Assembly: GCF_001298445.1 (NCBI RefSeq)
Contig: NZ_CP012036.1
Coordinates: forward strand, 2,731,263-2,795,262
DNA: 64,000 nucleotides
Source of the DNA: Nostoc piscinale CENA21
Lineage (GTDB): Bacteria; Cyanobacteriota; Cyanobacteriia; Cyanobacteriales; Nostocaceae
Direction: 5' to 3'
Shown: piece after piece, positions 35,514-42,982 of the stretch
Layout: every line of letters starts with the position of its first letter
How positions within the stretch are numbered: position 1 is the first letter of the stretch
Program-made: the position numbers and the translations under genes
The notes under the pieces: generated by a model
The model's database searches: none
Told to the model about the DNA's origin: nothing
What the model saw: the letters and a program-made list of their open reading frames with translations, nothing else

Positions 35514-37007
35514 TTAAGCAGCAGCCTTAGCTTTGGTAGCAGCTTTCTTCCAAGGAGCGCCAATCAAGCCCCAAGTTGGGCTGTTGAGTGCTAAATCCAT
35601 ATCACGAGCGAAGATAGCAAATCCGTCATAACCGTGATAAGGGCCGGAGTAATCCCAAGAGTGCATTTGACGGAAGGGAAGACCCATCTTTTGGAAGGCG
35701 TACTTCTCTTTAATACCAGAAGCGATTAGGTCAGGCTTCTTAGCTTTAACGAATTCCTCGAATTCGTAGGCGGTAACGTCATCGTAAATGATGGTGGCGT
35801 TATCGATATAGTGGGTGGTACGTTTGTAGTCGTCGTTGTGAGCGAATTCGTAGCCTGTACCGACAACTTTGATACCCAAATCTTCAAAGGCGGGAACAAC
35901 GTGACGAGGACGTAGACCACCTACGTACAACATAACGGTATTGCCTTCTAAGCGAGGACGATACTTTTCAAGTACTGCATTCATCACTGGTGTGTACTTA
36001 GCGATGACTTTCTCAGCGTTCTCTTGAATCTTAGAGTCAAATTTAGCGGCAATTTCGCGTAAAGATGCAGCAATCTTGGTGGGGCCGAAGAAGTTGAATT
36101 CCATCCAAGGCATACCGTATTGTTCTTCCAAACTACGGCAGATGTAGTTCATAGAACGGTAGCAGTGGATCAGAACTAATTTAGCAGCAGGGCCTTGAAT
36201 CAACTCATTCAGTGTACCGTCACCAGACCACTGAGCTACAACACGCAAGCCCATTTCTTCTAATAACATCCGGCTGGCCCAAGCATCACCACCGATGTTG
36301 TAGTCACCGATTAATGCTACGTCGTATGGGCTTGGCTCGAAGTCGATTGTGTTGTTTTTCTTAGCCTTGTCAAATTCAGGGAAAATCCAGTCACGGATAG
36401 CGTCGTTAGCGATGTGGTGACCTAAAGACTGGGATACACCACGGAAACCTTCGCAACGTAGGGGTACAACTGGTTTACCATATTGCTTAGAAGCTTTTTT
36501 AGCTACAGCTTCGATGTCATCCCCAATTAGACCGATGGGACATTCAGATTGAATGGAGATACCACGGTTGAGGGGGAAAAGAACTTCTAGTTCGTCGATG
36601 ATTTTGGTTAATTTTTTGTCACCACCGAATACGATGTCGCGTTCTTGGAAGTCGGAGGTGAAGTGCATTGTACCAAAGGAGTTGATACCTGTGATACCTA
36701 CATAGTAGTTACGACGACCAGACCAAGACCAGTAACCGCATCCTACTGGGCCGTGGCTGATGTGGATCATGTCCTTAATAGGGCCCCAAACCACACCTTT
36801 AGAACCTGCGTAAGCACAACCACGAGCGGTCATTACACCAGGAATGGATTTGATGTTAGACTTAACGCCGCAATCGGACTTGCTTTCTTCGTGGACGTTG
36901 AGGTGTTTTTCGCGCTTTTTGCGAGATTTTTCGGGATAAGCTTTCAGAACTTCTTTAATAAGTTCCTTATTTTCATCTACAAGATTTTGGTTTTCTGGAG
37001 GTGTCAT
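35514..37007 (-). CDS. nifD: Nitrogenase MoFe protein alpha chain NifD, uninterrupted
   Basis: The 497-residue NifD starts at 37007 (MTPPENQNLVDENKELIKEV), not at an upstream in-frame Met at 37124 that lies in repeat DNA. P-cluster cysteines are in ARGCAYAGSKG, GPVGCGYWSWSGRR, and QSECPIGLIGDD. The FeMo-cofactor His is in QMHSWDYSGPYHGYDG. In Anabaena 7120 vegetative cells this gene is split by an 11-kb excision element; here it is continuous, so that element is absent from this chromosome (or the sequence comes from rearranged DNA). The tail is Ala/Lys-rich (KAATKAKAAA). Confidence 0.98.
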   Translation of the reverse strand: MTPPENQNLVDENKELIKEVLKAYPEKSRKKREKHLNVHEESKSDCGVKSNIKSIPGVMTARGCAYAGSKGVVWGPIKDMIHISHGPVGCGYWSWSGRRNYYVGITGINSFGTMHFTSDFQERDIVFGGDKKLTKIIDELEVLFPLNRGISIQSECPIGLIGDDIEAVAKKASKQYGKPVVPLRCEGFRGVSQSLGHHIANDAIRDWIFPEFDKAKKNNTIDFEPSPYDVALIGDYNIGGDAWASRMLLEEMGLRVVAQWSGDGTLNELIQGPAAKLVLIHCYRSMNYICRSLEEQYGMPWMEFNFFGPTKIAASLREIAAKFDSKIQENAEKVIAKYTPVMNAVLEKYRPRLEGNTVMLYVGGLRPRHVVPAFEDLGIKVVGTGYEFAHNDDYKRTTHYIDNATIIYDDVTAYEFEEFVKAKKPDLIASGIKEKYAFQKMGLPFRQMHSWDYSGPYHGYDGFAIFARDMDLALNSPTWGLIGAPWKKAATKAKAAA

Positions 37008-37040
37008 GTCTGCCTCGGTTACTGTTAAGGATGGGGAAAA

Positions 37041-37165
37041 GAGATGAGGGAGAGGAGAAGGATGAAGGTTGAAGGCTAAAGGATCAAAGCTGAAGGTTAA
37101 AGGTTGAAATATTCTAGATTTCATACTTCACACTTCATACTTCACACTTCAATCTTCATACTTTC
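37041..37165. repeat. Heptamer arrays in the nifH-nifD spacer
   Basis: GAAGGTT/GAAGGCT/AAAGGAT units (37061-37105) are followed by about six CATACTT/CACACTT units (37128-37163). The two arrays are partly complementary, so the nifH 3' end can be followed by a stem-loop. Such a structure could favour nifH over nifD message. Confidence 0.75.
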
Positions 37166-37189
37166 CTTGTCTCCTAATTAGGGAATTAC

Positions 37190-38077
37190 CTACTTGGTAG
37201 CTTCTGCGGGCTTACCAATGATTTCTGCGTGCTTGGAATCATCATCAAGGATACCGTATTCAATCAACAGTGCTTCTAATTCATCCATTTCAATTGGTGT
37301 AGGAATGGTGAGTTTGTCGTTGTTGATGATCTTCTTAGCTAACTCACGGTATTCGTTACCTTGGTTGCTGTCAGGAGCGTACTCGTTAACGGTCATCCGA
37401 CGCAATTCAGCGTGTTGAACGATGTTGTCACGAGGTACGAAGTGAATCATTTGGGTGTTCAACCGTTTTGCCAAGGTTTCGATGAGTTCGTGTTCCCGGT
37501 CTGTCTTACGGCTGTTACAAATCAAACCACCCAAGCGTACACCACCGGAGTGAGCGTATTTCAAAATACCACGAGCGATGTTGTTTGCAGCGTACATCGC
37601 CATCATTTCACCAGAGGTAACGATGTAGATTTCTTGTGCTTTACCTTCACGGATAGGCATTGCGAAACCACCACACACAACGTCACCTAATACGTCGTAG
37701 GATACGAAGTCTAGATCTTGGTAAGCACCGTTTTCTTCCAAGAAGTTAATAGCGGTGATAATACCACGACCAGCGCAACCTACACCGGGTTCTGGGCCAC
37801 CAGATTCTACGCACTTAACGCCACGGAAACCGGTGAGCATTACTTCTTCGAGTTCTAGGTCTTCTACTGCACCGCGTTCAGCAGCTAAGTGTAATACGGT
37901 GGTTTGTGCTTTGGCATGGAGCATCAAACGGGTGGAGTCTGCTTTAGGGTCGCATCCTACGATCATGATGCGTTGACCCATTTCTGCCATAGCTGCCAGG
38001 GTGTTTTGGGAGGTGGTAGATTTACCAATACCGCCTTTACCATAGAAAGCTATCTGTCTAATTTTATCGTCAGTCAT
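37190..38077 (-). CDS. nifH: Nitrogenase iron protein NifH
   Basis: The 295-residue NifH starts at 38077 (MTDDKIRQIAFYG); a longer in-frame reading to 38137 is not family-like. The P-loop GKGGIGKS is at about residues 13-20. The [4Fe-4S] cysteines are in GVGCAGRG and DVVCGGFAMP, and the ADP-ribosylation-type Arg is in the same GCAGRG motif. It passes electrons from FdxH to NifDK with ATP hydrolysis. A leader of about 250 bases separates it from nifU and carries inverted heptamers. Confidence 0.98.
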   Translation of the reverse strand: MTDDKIRQIAFYGKGGIGKSTTSQNTLAAMAEMGQRIMIVGCDPKADSTRLMLHAKAQTTVLHLAAERGAVEDLELEEVMLTGFRGVKCVESGGPEPGVGCAGRGIITAINFLEENGAYQDLDFVSYDVLGDVVCGGFAMPIREGKAQEIYIVTSGEMMAMYAANNIARGILKYAHSGGVRLGGLICNSRKTDREHELIETLAKRLNTQMIHFVPRDNIVQHAELRRMTVNEYAPDSNQGNEYRELAKKIINNDKLTIPTPIEMDELEALLIEYGILDDDSKHAEIIGKPAEATK

Positions 38078-38257
38078 GGTTCTCTTTCCTACAATTGGTT
38101 GGTTTAGTCGGTCTTTGCGTTTGTTTGAGAATCTCACGCCTGTTGAGCTATGGCTGTGAGGGGTTGTAGAACGCCGCCGGAGGCGATCGCTCTACCGAAA
38201 ATCTCGCTGGCATAATGTACATACGGTTGGTTATGAAGTTGTGAAAGTTCTTTTGGT

Positions 38258-38325
38258 TGTCATTGGTCATTTGTCCTTTGTCATTTGTATTTCGCTAATG
38301 ACCAATGACTAATGACAAATGACTC
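38258..38325. repeat. Inverted heptamer array between nifU and nifH
   Basis: GTCATTGGTCATTTGTCC units face AATGACCAATGACTAATGAC units 8 bases apart, giving a potential stem of about 25 bp just past the nifU stop. Confidence 0.8.
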
Positions 38326-38329
38326 TTAA

Positions 38330-39244
38330 TTAGACTGCTTCTACTACGATTTCTTTACTGATGCGATCGCGCAGTCTCGATTCAATCGCTATCTTTAAGG
38401 TGGCGGTGCTGCTGGGACAAGAATCACAAGCACCTTTTAGGATGACTTTAACGGTGTTTCCTTCTATGTCGTAGAGTTCTACATCTCCACCGTCTGCAAT
38501 CAGAACGGGTCTTACTTCTTCGTCGAGAACTTTTTGAATTAAGGCAATCTTTTGAACGTTTGTTAGTGGTCTTGTGGCTGTAGCTATTTGACCGGAATTA
38601 AGAATTTCTGTAGTTTTTGTGCCGTTATTGCTGTTTTTACTGACTGTGGCGACTTCCTGCTCTACATCTTTAATAATATCATCAATTTTTGTTAAACAGG
38701 AACCGCATCCGCCACCAGCTTTGACATAATTTGTTACCTGCTCCGCAGTAGTAAGGTTATTTTCTTTCACTACGCGGCGAATTTTTGTATCAGTAATACC
38801 AAAGCAGGAGCAAATTAAAACGCCTTCGTCATCATCGTCATGGGCAACCAGCGGAATGCCACGATAGTTATAAATTGCGGCTTCTAAGGCTTCTTGACCC
38901 ATAACTGAGCAGTGCATTTTGGCTTCGGGTAAACCGCCGAGGTAATTGGCAATATCTTTATTAGATACCTTCAGAGCTTCATCTAAAGTCAAACCCTTAA
39001 CCATTTCGGTCAATGCACTAGAAGAAGCGATCGCACTGGTACAGCCAAAGGTTTGAAAGCGTGCATCTAGAATCTTATCAGTTGCTACTTCTACTTTCAG
39101 GTGTAGTCTCAGCGCATCACCGCAGGCAATGCTTCCTACTTCTCCCGTTGCAACCTTAACTCCAGGTTCACCCGTTGCTTCGATGACTCCCTGATTCTTG
39201 GGATCGTAAAACAGTTCTAATACTTTATCTGTGTAGTCCCACAT
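38330..39244 (-). CDS. nifU: Iron-sulfur scaffold NifU
   Basis: The 304-residue NifU starts at MWDYTDKVLELFYDP (39244); an upstream Met at 39307 is in repeat DNA. It has three domains. The IscU-like N-terminal domain has Cys in FQTFGCTSAIASSS and KMHCSVMG. The central [2Fe-2S] domain has GVLICSCFGITD and GGGCGSCLTKI. The C-terminal NifU domain has CDSCPSS. It builds Fe-S clusters with NifS for nitrogenase. Confidence 0.97.
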   Translation of the reverse strand: MWDYTDKVLELFYDPKNQGVIEATGEPGVKVATGEVGSIACGDALRLHLKVEVATDKILDARFQTFGCTSAIASSSALTEMVKGLTLDEALKVSNKDIANYLGGLPEAKMHCSVMGQEALEAAIYNYRGIPLVAHDDDDEGVLICSCFGITDTKIRRVVKENNLTTAEQVTNYVKAGGGCGSCLTKIDDIIKDVEQEVATVSKNSNNGTKTTEILNSGQIATATRPLTNVQKIALIQKVLDEEVRPVLIADGGDVELYDIEGNTVKVILKGACDSCPSSTATLKIAIESRLRDRISKEIVVEAV

Positions 39245-39363
39245 GAATTTTGTCCTTTGTTGTTTGTCATTTGTTCTTTGTTGTTTGTCCTTGGTCACTA
39301 ATAACAAATGACCAATGACAAATGACCATTGACAAATGACTAATGACTATTGACTAATGACTG
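39245..39363. repeat. Inverted heptamer array between nifS and nifU
   Basis: TTTGTCC/TTTGTTG/TTTGTCA units (39247-39293) face AATGACC/AATGACA/AATGACT units (39304-39363). The last nifS residues (QSLVNSH) and its stop are coded by the array, so the repeat has grown into the 3' end of the gene. Confidence 0.8.
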
Positions 39364-40539
39364 CGATTGCAACCAACCTGCGTCGTCGTTTTTGAATGGC
39401 GACAGAGCGCGGAGACGTTCTACAATTTCGGGCATGACTTCAATGACGCGATCGATTTCAGCGTCGGTGGTGTAGCGACAAAGACTGAAGCGAATGGAAC
39501 CATGTAAGGTAGTGTATGGTAAACCCATTGCCCGGAGAACGTGGGATGGTTCGAGTGAACCGGAGGTGCAAGCGGAACCAGATGAGGCACAGATACCGTG
39601 TTTATTTAACAAAAGTAGGATTGCTTCACCTTCGATATATTTAAAACCGATGTTGGTGGTGTTGGGCAATCTATTTTTGGGATCGCCGTTAACTTCACAA
39701 TCAGGGATTTTAGCGAGGAGAGTTTGTTCCAGGCGATCGCGCAACCGTCTTTCTCTAGCAGTTGCTTCTTCTAAATGCAGCAATTCCAACTCGGCTGCTT
39801 TACCTAAACCAACGATACCAGGAACATTCTCTGTACCCGCGCGGCGACCGCGTTCTTGATGTCCACCAATCAACAGGGGACGGAATCTCACGCCCCGGCG
39901 CACATACAACGCGCCAATACCCTTGGGTGCGTGAATTTTATGACCAGACATAGTTAACATATCTACTGTACTGGTCTTCATGTTCAGGGGAATCTTCCCC
40001 ACTGCTTGCACTGCATCTACGTGGAACAATGCGCCGCGTTCTTTGACGCGTAATCCAATCTGCTCTATCGGGAAAATTGTGCCTGTTTCGTTGTTAGCAT
40101 ACATGATGCTTACCAAGGCGGTGTTCCCTGTCAGCGAGGCTTCTAGTTCATCTAGATCCAACTGCCCCTGACTATTTACTGAAAGATAAGTAACACTATA
40201 ACCTTGGGTTTCTAGTTGTTTGCAGACATTCAGCACCGCCGGATGTTCTACCTGGGTGGTGATGATGTGGCGCTTTTCTGGCTGGGCTAACAAAGCGGCG
40301 CGAATGGCTGCGTTATCTCCCTCGGTTCCACAACTCGTAAAAACAATTTCTGATTCATCTGCACCTAAGAGGGCGGCTACCTGTTCCCTGGCTGTTTTCA
40401 CTGCTTTAGCCAGTTGCCCGCCAAAGGTGTGCATACTTGAGGGGTTGGCGTAATATTCGGTTAAATAGGGCATCATTGCCTCTATAACCTGTGGATCTAC
40501 CTTAGTAGTCGCATTATTATCAAGATAAATGACGCTCAT
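39340..40539 (-). CDS. nifS: Cysteine desulfurase NifS
   Basis: The 399-residue PLP enzyme takes sulfur from cysteine for NifU. The start is VIYLDNNATTKVDPQVIEAM. The PLP Lys is in MSGHKIHAPKG and the active Cys in CASSGSACTSGSLEPSHVL. The final about 10 residues are repeat-encoded. It follows the fdxN remnant by 6 bases, as in the nifB-fdxN-nifS-nifU operon, but in this arrangement it has lost its upstream promoter because an element splits fdxN. Confidence 0.97.
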   Translation of the reverse strand: MSVIYLDNNATTKVDPQVIEAMMPYLTEYYANPSSMHTFGGQLAKAVKTAREQVAALLGADESEIVFTSCGTEGDNAAIRAALLAQPEKRHIITTQVEHPAVLNVCKQLETQGYSVTYLSVNSQGQLDLDELEASLTGNTALVSIMYANNETGTIFPIEQIGLRVKERGALFHVDAVQAVGKIPLNMKTSTVDMLTMSGHKIHAPKGIGALYVRRGVRFRPLLIGGHQERGRRAGTENVPGIVGLGKAAELELLHLEEATARERRLRDRLEQTLLAKIPDCEVNGDPKNRLPNTTNIGFKYIEGEAILLLLNKHGICASSGSACTSGSLEPSHVLRAMGLPYTTLHGSIRFSLCRYTTDAEIDRVIEVMPEIVERLRALSPFKNDDAGWLQSQSLVNSH

Positions 40540-40545
40540 TCTTAT

Positions 40546-40602
40546 TTATACCCCTAATATTTCACCCTGATGCTTTTGCATCTGTTCTGAGAACTTCTGA
40601 GA
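40546..40602 (-). pseudogene. fdxN: 3' end of fdxN (nifS-side half of the interrupted gene)
   Basis: Reading on the minus strand into nifS gives SQKFSEQMQKHQGEILGV and a stop, 6 bases before the nifS ATG. This agrees with the C-terminus of the heterocyst bacterial-type ferredoxin FdxN as I remember it. Upstream the frame meets TAG (40603-40605) at once, and the next gene is a recombinase in the opposite direction. So fdxN is interrupted here, as in Anabaena 7120 vegetative cells. The 5' part and nifB should lie at the other end of the element, outside the window. Confidence 0.85.
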
Positions 40603-40610
40603 CTAGAAGT
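40593..40610. other. Putative fdxN-element recombination site (att)
   Basis: ACTTCT-GAGACT-AGAAGT is a perfect inverted repeat of 6-base arms around a 6-base centre. Its right edge is outside fdxN coding sequence and its left edge inside, so it straddles the junction where FdxN homology ends. A second TTCTGAGA lies directly beside it (40584-40591). The size and symmetry suit a serine recombinase. The Anabaena 7120 core TATTC is not present here; the matching position reads TAGTC on the minus strand. Confidence 0.55.
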
Positions 40611-40653
40611 ATGAGCTATCAAATATAATTGAAAGTCGTATCTATACGCTGTT

Positions 40654-42186
40654 ATGGAAATTTGGGGTTATGCGAGAGTTAGTGGTGAGGAACAGCAAAC
40701 AGATAAAGGTGCGTTGCGTAAACAAATAGAACGCTTGCGTGGTGCAGGATGTTCCAAAGTGTACTGGGATATTCAGTCGCGGACAACTGAAGTTAGGGAA
40801 GGGTTACAACAATTAATTAATGATTTGAAGACTTCGCCCAAGGGTAAAGTTAAATCTCTGCAATTTACCAGAATTGACCGGATTGGTTCATCATCGCGGT
40901 TGTTTTATTCATTGTTGGAGGTGTTGCGTTCCAAGGGAATTAAACTGATAGCCTTAGACCAAGGAGTTGACCCTGATAGCCTTGGCGGTGAATTAACAAT
41001 AGATATGTTGCTGGCGGCTGCCAAATTTGAGGTGCGAATGGTGACAGAAAGGTTAAAGAGTGAACGTCGTCATCGGGTGAATCAAGGAAAAAGTCACCGA
41101 GTTGCCCCATTAGGTTATCGTATCGACAAAGATCAATATGTTTGCGATCGCTCACCATGCGTTTGCTTATTAGAAGGACGCAGAGAATTAACTGTATCTG
41201 ATGTAGCTAGGTATATTTTTAATACTTTTTTTGAGTGCGGTTCCGTTGCGGCGACTGTGCGTAAACTGCACGCAGATTTCGGTATAGAAACAAAAGCTTT
41301 TGATTTGAACAAACCAGAAACATCTTCACGAATTGTCAATGATGATGACTTAGATAAAATTGTCTTTACACCAAATAAAGTAAACCATCCTTTGCGTTAT
41401 CCCTGGTCTGGGTTGAGATGGTCGATCGCAGGTTTAAAAGCGTTATTAGTAAACCCTGTTTATGCTGGGGGTTTGCCTTATGATACCTACGTTAAATCAA
41501 AGGGAAAACGCAAAAACTTTGATGAGTGGAAAGTAAAATGGGGAACTCATGACGATGAGGCAATCATCACTTACGAAGAGCATGAAAGAGTAAAACAAAT
41601 TATTAGAGAAAATCGCAATAACCGCTGGGCTTCCAGAGAAGATAACGAAGTCAACCCGTTTTCTAATTTAATCAAATGCTCTCATTGCGGAGGTTCGATG
41701 ACACGCCATGCAAAACGGGTAAATAAGGATGGAGAAGCTATCTATTATTTTCAGTGCCGTTTGTATAAAGCTGGCAACTGTAGCAATAAAAATATGATTT
41801 CATCCAAAATATTAGATATCCAAGTAGTAGATTTTTTAGCGAAAGAAGCTGAACGGTTAGCGAACTTAGTTGACACAGATGAACAAATTCCTGTAGAGGA
41901 ACCGCCAGAAGTAAAAACGCTGCGTGCATCACTGAATACTTTAGAAACTTTACCACCAAGTTCAGCAATCGAACAAATCAAAAATGACCTCAAAGAACAA
42001 ATTGCGATCGCGCTTGGAACAACTCATAATGCAGCCAAAGAATCCCTGATTGCTAAAGAAAGAATTATACAGGCTTTTGCTAATAAAAGTTACTGGCAAG
42101 AGTTGAAAGGTCAAGATAAACGATTAATACTCAATGGCTGCCTAAAAAAAAATATGTGTAGATGGCCACTTCGTTACAGCCATTGA
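40654..42186 (+). CDS. xisF: fdxN-element site-specific recombinase XisF (large serine recombinase)
   Basis: The N-terminal resolvase domain (EIWGYARVSGEEQQTDKGAL) has catalytic Ser at residue 10 and FTRIDRIGSSSRLFYSLLEV further on. A recombinase domain (about 180-320) follows, then a zinc ribbon (CSHCGG at about 342, later FQCRLYKAGNC), and a coiled coil. It closely resembles Anabaena XisF, which cuts out the fdxN element in heterocysts. It stands in the same place and direction as there, just inside the nifS-side end. As written, the last 16 residues (KKNMCRWPLRYSH end) are off: a run of nine A (42144-42152) should be eight, giving KKICVDGHFVTAIEYRY with a stop at 42197-42199 and 514 residues, the length known for XisF. 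Confidence 0.9.
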   Translation: MEIWGYARVSGEEQQTDKGALRKQIERLRGAGCSKVYWDIQSRTTEVREGLQQLINDLKTSPKGKVKSLQFTRIDRIGSSSRLFYSLLEVLRSKGIKLIALDQGVDPDSLGGELTIDMLLAAAKFEVRMVTERLKSERRHRVNQGKSHRVAPLGYRIDKDQYVCDRSPCVCLLEGRRELTVSDVARYIFNTFFECGSVAATVRKLHADFGIETKAFDLNKPETSSRIVNDDDLDKIVFTPNKVNHPLRYPWSGLRWSIAGLKALLVNPVYAGGLPYDTYVKSKGKRKNFDEWKVKWGTHDDEAIITYEEHERVKQIIRENRNNRWASREDNEVNPFSNLIKCSHCGGSMTRHAKRVNKDGEAIYYFQCRLYKAGNCSNKNMISSKILDIQVVDFLAKEAERLANLVDTDEQIPVEEPPEVKTLRASLNTLETLPPSSAIEQIKNDLKEQIAIALGTTHNAAKESLIAKERIIQAFANKSYWQELKGQDKRLILNGCLKKNMCRWPLRYSH

Positions 42187-42982
42187 GTATCGTTACTAAG
42201 CAGTTTTGTTTTTGGACTTTGTTTTTTGTTCTGGAATAGCCGAGGTAGATTGTAGCTCGGCTTTACGTCTTTCCCATTCCAAAACTGTACGAATTACAAC
42301 TTTTGACCAAGATTCGTAAGCCATAATTACCATTGTTCGTTATTCTGAGAATAGCGAAAGGTAAATTTTTTTTTTGTTCATTGCAAGCAGTTGCTTAAAA
42401 TAAAAATGTTTTCAGCAAACAAAATGTTAAAAGTAGTTTAGCTACGTAAAACTATAAGTTGCGCTCAAACATCATATTCCTATTCCCTACTCCTCACTCC
42501 CGCCCCAAGTTACTATCTTTGAATGCAATTTGTTTGGTATTAGATGCGTTTGCCATGTATCACAAAGAGTAACAGGCTAGGGCAATGACTACGACAAGCC
42601 GCTATTTTTTATAAATCTAACAGCAGTGGATCAGTTTGTAGTGCAGAAACAGCATCACCTTGAGAGGTATAAAGCAAGAGCAATTAAATATCTGCGTGAT
42701 TATCTAGTTAGAAAAAACTGACAGTAAGTAATTATCTTTTGAAGATTTGAAATATTTTAATTGTCTTAACTGTCCACTTTACTATCTTAAGTGTCTTAAG
42801 TGTCTTAACTGTCCACTTAGCTATTCACTTAAGTGTCTTAACTTCTATTGCATTTTTTCTATAAAACTGAGATTATTTATCTACTGAAATAATTGCAAAA
42901 AATTATAAGTGAAAATTTTAGTTATTATGACTATTAAATTTTAATTTTTGAATAGCCAAAAATAAAAAGGATATAGAACCTT
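42187..42982. other. Region between xisF and the PKS gene
   Basis: 796 bases with no large gene. xisH and xisI, which follow xisF in Anabaena 7120, are not here. A 42-residue minus-strand frame occupies 42196-42324. At about 42767-42842 there is an array of TCTTAAG/TGTCTTAAC/TGTCCACTT units with internal TTAAGTG/CACTTAA pairing, just upstream of the PKS leader. A ribosome binding site-like AAGGA lies at 42968-42972. Confidence 0.5.
42196..42324 (-). CDS. Possible 42-residue protein, antisense-facing xisF
   Basis: The frame begins MAYESWSKVVIRTVLEWERR and is basic and helical, ending TKSKNKTA. An in-frame ATG nine bases upstream is an alternative. It converges with xisF and overlaps the corrected xisF end by 4 bases. 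It is not recognised; it might be a small helper or chance. Confidence 0.3.
   Translation of the reverse strand: MAYESWSKVVIRTVLEWERRKAELQSTSAIPEQKTKSKNKTA

Noticed and set aside
37008..37124. Longer NifD start (Met at 37124)
   Set aside because: The added residues come from heptamer repeat DNA; the family start MTPPEN is at 37007.
38078..38137. Longer NifH start
   Set aside because: Not family-like; MTDDKIRQIAFYG is the normal N-terminus.
39245..39363. CRISPR array (regular short repeats)
   Set aside because: Units are 7 bases, adjacent, without unique spacers; they are short tandem repeats.
40770..40774. TATTC inside xisF as the fdxN-element core
   Set aside because: It matches the 5-base core known from Anabaena, but lies inside the recombinase coding sequence and away from where FdxN homology ends.
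42767..42842. Specific promoter or NtcA site for the PKS operon
   Set aside because: The repeat array is clear, but no convincing -10/-35 or GTA-N8-TAC site could be placed with confidence.
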